Shown piece after piece: positions 11,669-22,723 of a stretch of 64,000 nucleotides of DNA. Numbering within the stretch: the stretch's first letter is position 1; the number at the start of each line of letters is the position of its first letter. The notes under the pieces are model-generated. The model worked only from the letters and a program-made list of their open reading frames with translations. It was not told the DNA's origin and searched no databases. The translations under genes and the position numbers were made by a program. The DNA comes from Acanthamoeba sp. SK_2022b (lineage: Eukaryota > Discosea > Longamoebia > Acanthamoebidae). Where the stretch lies: NCBI GenBank assembly GCA_027943245.1, contig JANDJZ010000048.1, forward strand, positions 121,507-185,506, in the 5' to 3' direction.

Positions 11669-13991
11669 TGTGAACCAACTACAACCAACAACCAACAAAA
11701 GACGCGGGTGGAGCAGATCCTTACCTTCCCACGCCACCCCACTGGTGGGTGATGATGCCCGGGTTGGAGGTGCCCTCGATGAAGGCCTGCCCCTTGTACG
11801 GACGGGCCGAGATGTCCATAGCTGGCCAGCCGCTGTACCGTTACCCACCAAAACAAAACAAACAATAACTCCAATAATAATACTAATAATAATAATAATA
11901 GACAATAACTAATAAATAAACATAACAGGGCAAGCTGGCTTGGCGTACCCACACCGCCCACCACTACGGGCCTACCGGTCTTCCGCTTCTTGGCCCTCTT
12001 GCTGCCCGCGCCCTGAACGAACGAGAGGGAGCACGACACGGGGATGGCGTAAGAAAAGCGCTGATTTATTGTTTGATTGTAAGGGAGGAACCCTCTCCCT
12101 CCTTCTCCCCTCTCGAACGGAACGCCTCGGTTCATCGTGCTTGTTCGAAGGTTTGCTTGGCAGTCGCCCAAGGAGCCCCTTCTCTTTGTGGGTGTGGGGT
12201 GAGATTACTGGGTACCCACCTTCTCCTGGGCTCGGATGACCGACAGCGCGGAGGCGATCTGCGCCGCCACCTTAGCGTTCTGCTTGATCAAACAGATGTC
12301 TGTCGAGGGTTGGTTTTGAACAGAGAGCCGTGAGATGACAACGCCTCCGGCAGTGGGCGTCTGCGTGGCAGTCGACCGGGGGGAGGAGCGCGTACTCGAC
12401 TTGAGCGATTCGCCGCCGGTGAGTTCGTTGACCCTCTGCAAAAGGAACGGCGTGACGTCATTGCCGTGCACGCCCTTCTCGCTGATGGTTTGATGATGGT
12501 TTGTGGGGCGGGGGGGAGGCAACTGTTAGCACGCCAAGGTGGGTGGGCGTGTTGTGGGATTGGAGTGTGCTTACTCGGCCTCCTTGATAGCCTGCTGGAT
12601 GGCCTTCTCGACCTGCGATGCTTCGGCAGCGTCCTCCTTCCTGATGGGAACGCCAAACACCACGCCGCTCTCTAATCGCAACGCCTTGCCGCTATCTGCA
12701 GTGACGCCGCCACCACAACCAACCAACAAACCAGTCAAAGAAATCAGTCAGCTGCAGGGCATGGAGATACGAGGGGCCGAGGCTGAACAGTCGGTGACGC
12801 ACGGATGAGTCTGGCGCACTGCTCGGGAGTGTCCAAGCGGCTGTTGATGGCCGCACACACGGGTCACGAAACGCAAATGATGAGCTCATCGCGACAGGTT
12901 GATATAAGGGGAGGCGCGAGTAAGAGGGTACGAGTGTTGTTGCAACATACCACGAGGCCTTGTGACCGCTGTGCGGAGTAAAGAAGGCAGGGAATTCGTC
13001 GGTGCCGTAGCCCACCACAGCCACTCCTTGCGTTTCCTGTAGCGCGACGCGTTGTGTGGAGACGAGAAGGCGCTTCTTTGTCAGGACAGAGTCTCGACGG
13101 CAATGCGCATGGAGAGATCGATTGCCAGTACCAAGAACTCCAAGGTGCGCCCGATGTCGAGAAGGGACTTGGCTCCGGCGCAAACCACGGCGATCGGCGT
13201 GCGACCGAGCTCGGTGAGATCGGCGCTCACGTCCATGGCTGGAACAAGCACACGAGGCATTGAGAAGGAGAAAGACAGGTCAACTTTCGTGTGGCGCCTC
13301 GATCACAAGGACCCATTCGCATGGCCGAGCGACGTACTGATCTCTCCACCCCTGTGTACACCACCGATGCCACCGGTAGCGAACACGGAAATGCCAACCA
13401 GGTTGGCGATGTAGGAGGTCCCCGACACAGTGGTGGCGCCGTTCAGCTTGCCCGCCACAACGGCCGCGAGGTCCCTACGCGAAGCCTTGTGCACCTGCTT
13501 ACCAGCACGAGCGAGCTTCTCCAGTCCCTCGGGACTCAGCCCTGGAGCGCGCGTGAGAACGGAGCAGTTCTACATGCGGCTAAAGAAGAGGAACGAATGC
13601 ATACCGACGTGGATCACTCCCTCCAGGATGGCAATGGTGGCGGGCACAGCGCCATTATCACGCACCACACGCTCTACCTGAAGTGCCGTCTCCAGATTCT
13701 GGGGGAAGGGCATCCCTTCAAGAAGAAATGCGGAAATGATGAGGCGGATAGAGCATCAGCAACGAGCAAATCGGGCGTAGTCGCACCGTGAGAGATAATG
13801 GTGGACTCCAGAGCAACCACGGGGCGGTTGGCAGCCAAGGCCTGGGCAACTTCGGGCAAAAGAACAAGAGGAGGCCTGGGTCTCGCGATTTTCTGCCCCT
13901 TAAGGGGGCTGACGTCGATTCCATCGCACGCTTGGCCAGAGTAGAGGTGCCTACCAAGGGTGTGCAAACGGTGAGCCGCCCTGCGCTGCAT
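10220..13991 (-). CDS. Bifunctional pseudouridine-5'-phosphate glycosidase / pseudouridine kinase (PsuG-PfkB)
   Basis: The N-terminal half is Psu[21 protein letters not shown], then [65 protein letters not shown] and [20 protein letters not shown], all diagnostic and in the right order. It splits pseudouridine 5'-phosphate into uracil and ribose 5-phosphate. The C-terminal half is a PfkB-type sugar kinase that phosphorylates pseudouridine. It shows [54 protein letters not shown] and the C-terminal GAG/DCFVGG signature, whose catalytic Asp falls just after an intron. The start [20 protein letters not shown] (ATG 13991) looks like a mitochondrial presequence; an in-frame ATG at 14027 is the alternative. 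The stop is at 10220. About ten introns are present, one with a long (TG)n at 11606-11667. The protein ends with a His/Thr-rich tail. Exon boundaries are partly approximate. Confidence 0.9.
11606..11667. repeat. (TG)n microsatellite in an intron of PsuG-PsuK
   Basis: About 30 TG units lie between the exon encoding [13 protein letters not shown] and its neighbour. A second, AT-rich intron with AATAAT repeats lies at about 11845-11930. Confidence 0.95.
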
Positions 13992-14077
13992 GTTGCCCGA
14001 TTCAATTGACAAAAGCAAAACAAACAAGTTTGCGTAAGTTCGTAACGCTTTCCCAAATCATTTTGTCATTTCGTGTA

Positions 14078-14106
14078 GGCGGGAAAGGGTGTAAAAAGGC
14101 GCGAAA
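14078..14106. promoter_or_regulatory. Two E2F-type motifs upstream of the Csm1-like gene
   Basis: GGCGGGAAA at 14078-14086 and GGCGCGAAA at 14098-14106 lie 57-85 bases before the ATG at 14163. Both fit the E2F/DP consensus TTTSSCGC read on the other strand. They sit between divergent genes, but the kinetochore-type gene is the expected target. Confidence 0.55.
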
Positions 14107-14162
14107 CACCCCCTGCTTAGCGTTCACAACACCAAAATCAACTTAACCTTTGACTGGCCACG

Positions 14163-15647
14163 ATGTCAACTAAGAAAGATATCCGATCGACAAAGGGCAA
14201 GGCTGCGCCACCAAAGGTGACGGCCACCCGCGCAAAACAGAGTGGAAAGAGAACACGAGATGAATCAGAAGATGAGACCTCATTCAGCAGCGACAGCAGC
14301 GAGTTTGGAGGGAAGGAGGAGAGAGAGCCCAAGCTGAAAGTGGCAAAGATAACTGGTTCGAATGCTTCTACAAAGCGGAAAGCGGCGACAACAGACAAGA
14401 AGGCCTCGCCACCTCCGAAATCAAAAAAGACCGAGCCAAAGCGAGCGCCCCCGAGCAAGAGAAAGCACCAAAGTGAGGACGAAGAGGATGAAGAAGAGAG
14501 CGACATTGATGAGAGGGACAAGATCAACAAAAAGAAGGTCGTGCCGGCGAAGGGAAGGAAAGATAAGAGAATGACAAACCACAAGGACGACGATAAAGAT
14601 GAAGATGATGAGGAGCTTCCAAAGCCGAAATCACAACCTAAGGCGCGAGCCCGACCAGAGAAAGTCGTAGAAGAGGAAGACGAAGGAGACGAAGATCGGG
14701 TTCCAAATACACCACAAATCGAGAAGGCCAAGGCCATCTGCATGTCGGTCAAGCGACGCCTCGCACGGCCACTCGACGTGTCGGAGGCGGTCGACCAGAC
14801 GTTGGTGCCCCAGACCCCTCGTATTTCGAAGCTGCGCGGCAGCGAGGTGGTGGCCAAGAGCGACTATGACGAGCTCCTCGAGCGGTTCAACCAGCTGAAG
14901 GCCCTGCGCACCACCAAGGCCGAGAAGATGTACGCCAAGCTGCAGGCGGCCACCGACGCCAGGGAGAAGGGTACACATACAACACCACCTTCACCAGTTG
15001 GTCTGTTATTAACTCTTTCGCACCTTCGGTTGCTAGCTTCCGCCAAGTTCATCGAGTCTCTGAAGAGCGAGAATAGGAGGTTGCAGCAAGAGCTGGCAGC
15101 GACGGCGAAGCAGAAGAAGGACAAGGAGGAGCAGGCAGAAGGGGAGAGCAACCAGCACCGCATCGATAAGCAACAGCTGGAGCGGACCAACGCTACGCTA
15201 CAATTCCTGCAACATCTCACTCTCATCGACGCCAAACCCCACCCCGAGGAGGGCACCGGCGCTTTCCTGTGCTCGTGCAAGAACCCCAACGACAAGCGAG
15301 GTATGGGTCGCCTTCCGTTTGGCCAATCGGAAGATCATTCAGAAGCTGACCTCGAGTGTGTGGTTTCTTTGCAACTGCAGCGCTGACCTTCGTGCTGACC
15401 GTGGCCGAAGACTCGGTTGAGTACAAGCCCGTCGAGATCGTACGCCCCCCCCCCCTTTCGGTCTGCTGGTCACCGCCTTCACAAGCGACTGACCGGTGAC
15501 CTTTCCTGGTCCGTGCAGGGCAAGCAGCCCAACTGGGAGATGAACGAGATGTTCATCAAGGAGATCTATTTCGGTCCACAGTTCGCGCCGATATTCCTCT
15601 CCAAGCTGCTGGCAACCGTCTACGGCACCAAGAAGACGACTAAATGA
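14163..15647 (+). CDS. Csm1/Pcs1-like chromosome segregation protein (monopolin-type)
   Basis: The N-terminal 200 residues are basic, Ser/Glu-rich and disordered, with several NLS-like KKxK clusters. A coiled coil follows (YDELLERFNQLKALRTTKAE; SLKSENRRLQQELAATAKQK). The C-terminus is a globular domain: NATLQFLQHLTLIDAKPHPE, FLCSCKNPNDKR, LTFVLTVAEDSVEYKPVEI, EMNEMFIKEIYFGPQFAPIF and LSKLLATVYG. Coiled coil plus this globular C-terminal domain is the architecture of fungal Csm1/Pcs1, whose dimers crosslink kinetochores and also act in rDNA silencing. Three introns are clear, for example GTATGG...TGCAG before LTFVLT and GTACGC...GTGCAG before GKQPNW. The assignment rests on the pattern of the globular domain; sequence identity to fungal proteins is expected to be low. 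The upstream E2F motifs fit a cell-cycle gene. Confidence 0.7.
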
Positions 15648-15905
15648 AGAGTGGGGAGAGCGATAATTAAGATTGGCGTATAACAACGCGCAATTACGCG
15701 TATTTTGATCTTGACGCTACCCAACCTAGACCTAAGCGATGATCTTGAACATTTCCTTATGCGATCAGTCGCGCAACCTGGAGGCGAGGATTGCCTGCTG
15801 GACTACTGGGTCCAACCAGAGACGCGGCCGGTAATGTGTCCCGCCGCCTCGAGTGCCCCCACGCCACGCGATCACGACATCACACCGAGACGGGCCAAGT
15901 TGGGG

Positions 15906-16927
15906 TTAATTCTCTGCTTTATAGTGGACTATCGTGAACTGGTCTTTGTACAGCGACTCGTTGTCCACCATGTCCTCCGTCTGTATGAGTTGACCAACCA
16001 CAAAACAAACGGTCAGTTGCCGTTATGGTGCCGATCACATGGAGGGGAGACATGCCTTTATCACCTTGAGCTTGCACTCCTGCGCACAGTCCAAGAACTG
16101 CTGTTGCACTGCCTTGCGTCGGTGCTGGTAGGCCACATAGATCTCTGGTGACATTGACGACGAGGAATAGGAAGCGGGTGTCGAAAGGTGAGAGAGCTAC
16201 GTGCCACGGGAATGCAATCAAACAACGGACCGGTGTCGGGACGAGCCAGCGCAGCGATGGTCTTGGCCAGGATCTCCACCAGATCTTCGTCGTAGATGCA
16301 ATCGCTGCATATGATCACGTCCACATCGTCCTTGCTGATCGACGGCTTCTCTCCCCTTGTGATTCACTGAGTGAGCGTTTTGGTTGAAGCAGAGGAATGC
16401 AGGCAAGCGTACCAATCCAGCTCACGCACGGCACACTCGACGTTGTTTGCTTTCGCATTGTAGGCCAAAAGGGGAAGAGCCGGTCGCTGGTCGGTCAGCG
16501 TCACCTTCGCTCCTGCGTAGATTTTGTTTTCAATATAAAATCAAATTTAAAAATTGATAAAAATCAGTACCCAACTTCGCCGTGAAGATGCCCACAAGAC
16601 CTGTGCCGGAACCGACTTCTACCACCTTCTTGCCTTGAAAGTGGTGCTCCGGGAAACCTTCGAAGTGTTTACACAATACCGGAGCCTAATCGCTGCATCT
16701 GGTAAGGAAATAGGCAGGCGATTGTTGTCATCATACGACGAACGTACCGCGCCCCTGTGCACGGCCAATTAAGAAACGTAATCACAATGATCCACTCAAA
16801 AAAGTTTACAATCGTACCAAATGTTAGCCCAGTGTGGCACGATGTCATCAGTCACCTGATGCTCGTAGATGACAACACTGTGGTCCTTAAAAGTGTGCTC
16901 TGTGTGCTTCAGTTCGTCGCCTTCCAT
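15906..16927 (-). CDS. METTL21-type (protein-lysine) methyltransferase
   Basis: This is a small seven-beta-strand SAM-dependent methyltransferase of the family 16 (METTL21/FAM86) group. Exon 1 starts MEGDELKHTEHTFKDHSVVI. The next exon encodes APVLCKHFEGFPEHHFQGKK and motif I, VVEVGSGTGLVGIFTAKLG. Then come VTLTDQRPALPLLAYNAKAN and ELDW, followed by the family signature DVIICSDCIYDEDLVEILAK, where the acidic/aromatic residues line the lysine site. The last exons give VAYQHRRKAVQQQFLDCAQE and a C-terminal strand QFTIVHYKAEN before TAA at 15906. All core motifs are present, so it should be active. The substrate protein cannot be read from sequence. Six exons are separated by short introns. Confidence 0.85.
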
Positions 16928-17166
16928 CTTTGTTGGCGTAAAAACAAAGAATCATTGTTTTTTGTATTAAAGTGGTGAATAAGAACACTCCTCGCGAGAG
17001 TGAGTGGTGCCTGGGGCGCGGTGGCTGCTTCCTCGCTTGCGCTCGGGCCAACCCAGGGGCACAGAAGCACGCATTGAAGGCCGGCGAGGGCCAGACAAGG
17101 CACAAAGAGGCGAAAGAAGTGGGCATGTGCAACAAAGGTGACAATGACAAGGCGGCAGGAAGCTCA

Positions 17167-17854
17167 CTAGGCAGTGGGACTAGAGAGAAGGAAGAGGTCG
17201 TCGTTGGCGTACTCCTTGCCCTCCGTGGGTGGAGTGTTGCGCTGCTTCTCCTCCACGGCGCGCCGTTCGATCTCGTGGCGCGACGGCAGCACGTCGACGA
17301 AGCCCACATAGCACATCTCGGCGTTGTCTCCCGACCTGCGGCCCAGACGCACGATGCGGGTGTAACCACCGTTGCGATCAGCCATGCGGAGGGGCATCTC
17401 ACGGAACAGCTTGTCCAGAACAGGCTTCTCGTAGAGCAGCCCTTGAGCGCTGCGGCGAGCGTTCTGATCGCCACGCTTGGCCAGCGTGACAGCCTTCTCG
17501 GCAATGCGTCGGAGCTCCTTGGCCTTGGGCACGGTGGTGCGGATGCGGCCGTGCTTCACCACTGCAGTCACCAAGTTGCGCAGGAGTGACTGTCTGTGTG
17601 CCGGCGACCGTCCCAGCTTTCTGCATAGCGCAAACAAACGTAAGGCACGGAGAGGGCAAAGGAGTGGGGATGTTTGAATTTGAGGGCAGGTAGAAAGTGG
17701 AGGCATAAAATGATCCAATCTGGTAGAGTGCGCCATCCTCCATTTGCGCCCACAAACGACAAAATTCCGAGAGAAATGGATAAAGGCACATGGGCTTGGG
17801 TGCAACACAAACTGTTTATGCACACGCGTACCGGAAAGCAACAAGATGCCGCAT
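17167..17854 (-). CDS. MRPL17: Mitochondrial large-subunit ribosomal protein bL17m
   Basis: Exon 1 encodes only MRHLVAFR and is spliced (GTACGC...GCAG) to KLGRSPAHRQSLLRNLVTAV, the universal bL17 N-terminus. The rest follows the family: HGRIRTTVPKAKELRRIAEK, AVTLAKRGDQNARRSAQGLL, GGYTRIVRLGRRSGDNAEMC and YVGFVD. The protein belongs to the bacterial-type large subunit near the peptide exit tunnel, so it is expected in the mitochondrial ribosome. No long presequence precedes the conserved start, as is common for bL17m. A C-terminal extension rich in Glu follows. The gene is divergent from the cyclophilin gene, with about 130 bases between start codons. Confidence 0.93.
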
Positions 17855-17984
17855 CTTTGTCTCGCAAGCGAATTATGCAATAATGCGAACAATCACAGCC
17901 CGCTCGCGTTCCTTACGCTTTTCTCTAATAATTTCCCCTCAACCCCAAAAAGCAAGAAAAAGATCGACACAAGATCGATCCAAG

Positions 17985-18476
17985 ATGGCCGTTACGCTCC
18001 ACACAACCCTGGGAGACATCAAAGTGGAGTTGTTCTGCGAGCAGGTGCCCCTAGCATGTGAGAATTTTCTGGCACTCTGCGCTAGCGGCTACTACAACGA
18101 TTGCCTCTTTCATCGCAACATCAAGGGTTTCATCGTGCAGACTGGCGACCCTACGAACGTCGGCACTGGCGGCGAATGCATTTGGCGACGACCATTCAAG
18201 GATGAATTCGTGCCGGCGCTGAAGCACAATAAGAGGGGCATCTTATCAATGGCCAACAGCGGGCCCGACACGAATGGAAGTCAATTCTTCTTTACCTACG
18301 CCAAGCATCCCCATCTCAACAACGTCTACACAGTGTTTGGGCACGTAATCTCGGGATTCGAGACGCTCGATGCGCTGGAGAAGGTGCCAGTGGACGACAA
18401 CGACCGACCTCTCACGCCCGTCAAGATCAGGAGCGTCACCATCCACGCCAATCCGATCGCTGACACCCAGGCCTGA
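17985..18476 (+). CDS. PPIL3: Cyclophilin-type peptidyl-prolyl isomerase, PPIL3 group
   Basis: This is a 163-residue single-domain cyclophilin in one exon. It starts MAVTLHTTLGDIKVELFCEQ and has CENFLALCASGYYNDCLFHR, GFIVQTGDPTNVGTGGECIW and GILSMANSGPDTNGSQFFFT, followed by the conserved C-terminal part HLNNVYTVFGHVISGFETLD. The absence of the divergent loop and the ending VTIHANPIA match PPIL3, a spliceosome-associated prolyl isomerase. Active-site residues (Arg of FHR, Phe/Gln of SQFFFT, His of the C-terminal strand region) are retained except that the usual Trp position is changed, as in PPIL3. The ATG at 17985 is chosen because homology begins there and AAG precedes it. Confidence 0.93.
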   Translation: MAVTLHTTLGDIKVELFCEQVPLACENFLALCASGYYNDCLFHRNIKGFIVQTGDPTNVGTGGECIWRRPFKDEFVPALKHNKRGILSMANSGPDTNGSQFFFTYAKHPHLNNVYTVFGHVISGFETLDALEKVPVDDNDRPLTPVKIRSVTIHANPIADTQA

Positions 18477-18720
18477 TTTTGTTGTACAAGGTTCCGCCAC
18501 TGCCCCCACGCGTGCTCCGCCGCCTCTCTCCCCGCTCACGGCCGCTCATCACCGTGGGCAGGTTACCGATTGTTGGAAGTTAGTGCAGAGTGTACAGAGC
18601 GTAGAGCACTCGAGTAAACCGTGTCCCGCTCTCCCGCGCTGATGAATGCTCGGCTAATGCGTTCTGTTGGTTTTATATTTACATCTCTTTGGTAGTAGTA
18701 CTTGTTCTCGCGATCGGTGA

Positions 18721-21700
18721 TCAGTGTAGGCCCTTCTGCTCGTGTAGGGCGGAGGAGAGCTTGTTGATGGCGTTGATGACCGCCTCCAGCTGCTGGCATG
18801 CCCGCACCGTGGCGTCGTAGTCCACATGCTCCTTCTGCGTCAGCTTTCGCACGTCCTAGATGCCGTCACGCAGCATCCCCAGTTCGGGTCAGTCCCAATC
18901 ACATCACGTGGCCCGCATCGGGTGGTCAACCGTACCTGAAGGAAGAGGTTGTACTTGGGCAGCTGCTGGACAGGCATGATCAGGTAGGACCCCAGGTTGT
19001 TCCTCTGTCCCGAGCACTCCTCGCATTTCTACATAGACAAGTCAGCTGAAACGTATTCCCCAGCTCTGCGTCGGGGGGGGGGGTCATACCTGAAGGAGGG
19101 CAGCCACCTCTGGCTTCTTTCGCAGCTGCTGGATGGTGCTCATCCCGTTCTCGTAGTTAGTGACGTAGTCCGTGTAGACGGGCAGGCTGGGGATCTGCCC
19201 CCCCCCCCAAACACAACACAAGGGTAAGCGAGCTTTTCAGCAAGTGGGACAGGGAAGGCCGGCGTACCATAGAGAGGAAGTAGCCACCGATGGCCGAGTA
19301 GACGCTGGTGCGGTCCTCCATCTTCGCGGCCAATGTCTTCTGCATTCCCTGGGTGAACTCCAATATGGTCTCGATGTTGCTGAAGACAGCTTGTACCTGT
19401 GTGCAGCACCAACAACAAGACTAAAGTGAGGGGGCACCATCACCATCCGTTCAAGAAGGAATTCAATATACGTGTCGAGGCTCGATCACGGCGTTCTCCG
19501 ACCAACTGTGGTCGCGTAGCGGCCTTACGAAGTGCTTCACCAGCGTCTCCAGATGTTCTGTTCGATGAACCACCACACTGTTCACATTAGCCATTGGGTC
19601 GGGACACCACCTCGAGCTGGTCAGTGGTGGCTGGCCGTACCGATGTACCGGCCCTGAGACTCGTAGAGCTCCTGTAGCTTACGAAATCGCTTGCGGGCGT
19701 CGACCAATTGCGTTTCATTGCCTTTGTTGAGCTTGCGCGCTAAAGTGGGCGGCGCCACGTGTCGTCGTGTTAGCGATCGTGGCGCTGTGTCCAGCTGGGA
19801 GGGGAAAGGGGGCTGGCCGACTTACTGTAGCGGTGCAGTTGCGTGGCGAGGTCACGCCGCAGGAACTTGCGCACGGTCTGCTGACACCGCACGATGCGTT
19901 GCAGGTCGTGGTTCGACGCTGCGAATCGCGCGCACGTCGCTGCTGCGCCTTCCTTGTCTCCGCCCAGGATCTGCAGGTTGCCAGCCTCACGACCGTGAGT
20001 CGCACGATCTCCACAGCACAGGGCGCAGGAAGAGGATGATGAAGAGAGGGAGAGTTTGTGTCACCTGATAGATGCCCAACTGCTTGGCGGTGAGGGCGAC
20101 CTGCTTGGCGGTGCCGTTGGCGCCTTCTAGGGTGGTGTCGGAGCCATAGTTGAGCAGAAGCAGGACCATGTCTCGATGGCCTAATCGTGCGGCCACATGC
20201 AAGCACGTTTCGCCCCACCTTTTGGAACAAACGGATTGATCAGGCCAACACGCCAATGGTGTGCATCGCGACACGAACATGGTCAACCGGGTGGAGGCGA
20301 CACGGTACTTGTTTTGCAGGTTGACGTCGGCCTTGGTCTCGGTGAGGAGGAGCTTGAACTCTTCGACCTTATTCTTAAGTGCGATGGCATGAAGCGCAGT
20401 TTCGCCCGAGCTGAACACGCGCACGCCGAGAGATTAGTCCAATGCCCACCAGGTTAGGGTTCGATCGAAGACGAAGGGGCAAGCAGCGAGTGCGGTGGGG
20501 GGGGGGGCTTGTACCTGTTCTGGCAGTTGGGATCAGCACCAGCGGCGAAAAACTTTCGAAGGAGCGAGAAGTATTTCTTTCTATCCGCCCCGTAGTCACA
20601 CCTGCAACAGCATACGGTCAAATAAAGATAAAGCTGTTCCTATTTCGAGACTTTTAATATTAATATCGAGAACACGCATTCCGACAAGAACATACCTGAC
20701 AAAGTAGTGCAGGGGCGTGGCACCGTTGACGGTCTTAGCGTTGACATCGGACCTGTGGTTGAGCAGAATCTCGACCGAAGACAGTTTCCCTTCACTGGCT
20801 GCCACATGCAGCGCCGTCCACCCGTTGTTGTCCTGCGAATCGATCTGCGTAATGCACACACGCGCCGCGCGGGAATGAGGTGAGCTCGTATAGTGCTGGG
20901 TGTGCGTGTGTGCCACGCAATAGGGTGGACGAGTTGGCACCAACCTCCTTGGGGTTTTTCTCGAGGAGTTCGACCAGCTTGCCGGTGGAGACCTTCTCCA
21001 CTTCGTAGTGTATTTCTGTCTTGCCCTTCCGGTCGCGCGGCAGCGAGAACCCCTCGGCGGGCGGGATGTAAAAGCCTGCCGTAAGGCACGACGAAGACAG
21101 GTTCTGGCTCTTGCGCATCTCTCGCCGACTCATCTTCTTCGCCGTGTTGGCCAAGCGCGGCGACAGCGGCGAGTCGCTTATCCTACACAACACACACACG
21201 CACACACGCATACATACATATACACACACAACGAGTCCTATCCGTTAATGGCCAGTGCTCGCGTGCTGGGTTGTGTCTGCGCGCGCATGTCCGCGTACGA
21301 GTCAGAGCTCTTCGAAGGACGAGCACGGGCGATGGACGGGGAGGACCCGCTATCGGGAGGCGGAGAGTCGATCAACGGCCCCGCAGCCAAGAAGGGTGTT
21401 GAAGGCGAGGAGGTAGATGACGGGCCCGAGCTGGGCGACGGCGCGCCCAGTGAGCCGTTAGGCGACGGCGAGGTTTCGTTGATATCGCCCGACGACCGGG
21501 CCAGTATCGACTTGCGCCGAATGGACGGCCCGCGCGGCGAAGGCGAGGGAGAACCGGCGGGCGATCCGGAGGCGAGCGGAGAAGACCCGGGCGAGGTGCC
21601 GAGGGCGATCGAGGGCAGCGTGGGGGTCGACGAGGTGAGGCGTGGCGACGCCGAGGTCGCCCTGGCGAGCGCGGCTGAGTCCGAGTAAGAGAGCGGCGAA

Positions 21701-22394
21701 GAGTTGGACGGAGAGGACGAGAGCGAGGGCGGCATCGTGCTCGACGGATCCATCTTCACCTTCCGCTTGAACTGGTGCACGCATATGCGTGCGTGCGACA
21801 TGCAAAAGTCAGCGAGTCTTCGAAGTTTACGATCACTAGCGCGCTCTTCAAAGAGATGTGTGTCCGACATAAAGGTACCAGAGACTTGAACGTTCGCTTC
21901 TTGTCCTTGGCTTCGCCTGTGTCGGCGTCGCTTCCAGGCTCGTCGTGGTGCTCTCGCTCCACGACACGCGAGCTCCCCTTCTTTTCCTTTTTCTTCTTCT
22001 TCACCTCCCTGTGGCTGGACTCGATGGCCGAGGCTGATGAGCCGAGCCGCGCAGGCTTGGCCTTTGCGTGGGCCGTGGCCTCCTTCTCGGGCGTGCGGGG
22101 CTGCCGCAGCATCCCCTCCTTCCTCTCGGGCGAACTCAGACCGCTAGCGTCCTCTTCACCACCGGCGTAGCGGTTCTTGGCGACCTCGTCGCCGTCACCT
22201 TCTCTCTCCGCTCCCCTTTCAATAGGTGTCGCCTCAGTGTCGTTTTCGTTATTCCGTTCTTCCTCGCTTCGTTCTTCTTTCACGTCGCTCCCGCACTGCT
22301 CGAAACTGACGCTCTTGCTGGCTGTGCTCTGTTGCCAGCCGGTGGCCAGGGTCGAGAAGAAGGCCATCGTGCCGGACCGGTCCCGCCCCACCAC
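18721..22394 (-). CDS. Ankyrin-repeat Rho guanine nucleotide exchange factor (DH domain)
   Basis: From the N-terminus (ATG at 22394 or the in-frame one 9 codons later) there is a long charged, Ser/Pro-rich region with a KKKKKEKK cluster. A linker follows (AGFYIPPAEGFSLPRDRKGK). Ankyrin repeats come next: NGWTALHVAASEGKLSSVEI, GATPLHYFVR, SGETALHAIALKNKVEEFKL and GETCLHVAARLGHRDMVLLL. Then come an IQ-like helix (RIVRCQQTVRKFLRRDLATQ) and a DH domain: KLQELYESQGRYI, EHLETLVKHFVRPLR, VQAVFSNIETILEFTQGMQK, VYTDYVTNYENGMSTIQQLR and LGSYLIMPVQQLPKYNLFLQ, finishing with AVINAINKLSSALHEQ. DH domains activate Rho-family GTPases by GDP release. The stop (18721-18723) follows the last DH helix directly, so no PH domain is present. 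About thirteen introns occur. Confidence 0.85.
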
Positions 22395-22723
22395 TTACCA
22401 ATAGCGAGCGACGGGGGGGGCGGAGTCAGTTTCACAGCGACGCCCAGGTGGGAGGGAGCTGGCCCTAGAACACTCAACTCAAACCTTGAACACCGAGCTT
22501 TTTTTTTGTTACCGTACCTTCACTCGCCATGGTGAGTTGCGCCGTCTCTCGTCTTGCTCGCAGGAGCTGCTTACGGCCTTGAGGGTTAACCACTAATAGT
22601 TATAAATGGACCAAATTTCTATCACAAGGAGAGCGCTCTTATTAATCTTCATTACCGACGCAAGCATGTCAAGCACGCAGCCTTCTGGGCGAAAGCCCAC
22701 CCTTCATGCTTTTGGCTGTGCCC

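Noticed and set aside
14138..14857. Minus-strand frame of about 240 codons, poly-Ser/Phe
   Set aside because: Antisense of the charged N-terminus of the Csm1-like protein; no conserved blocks.
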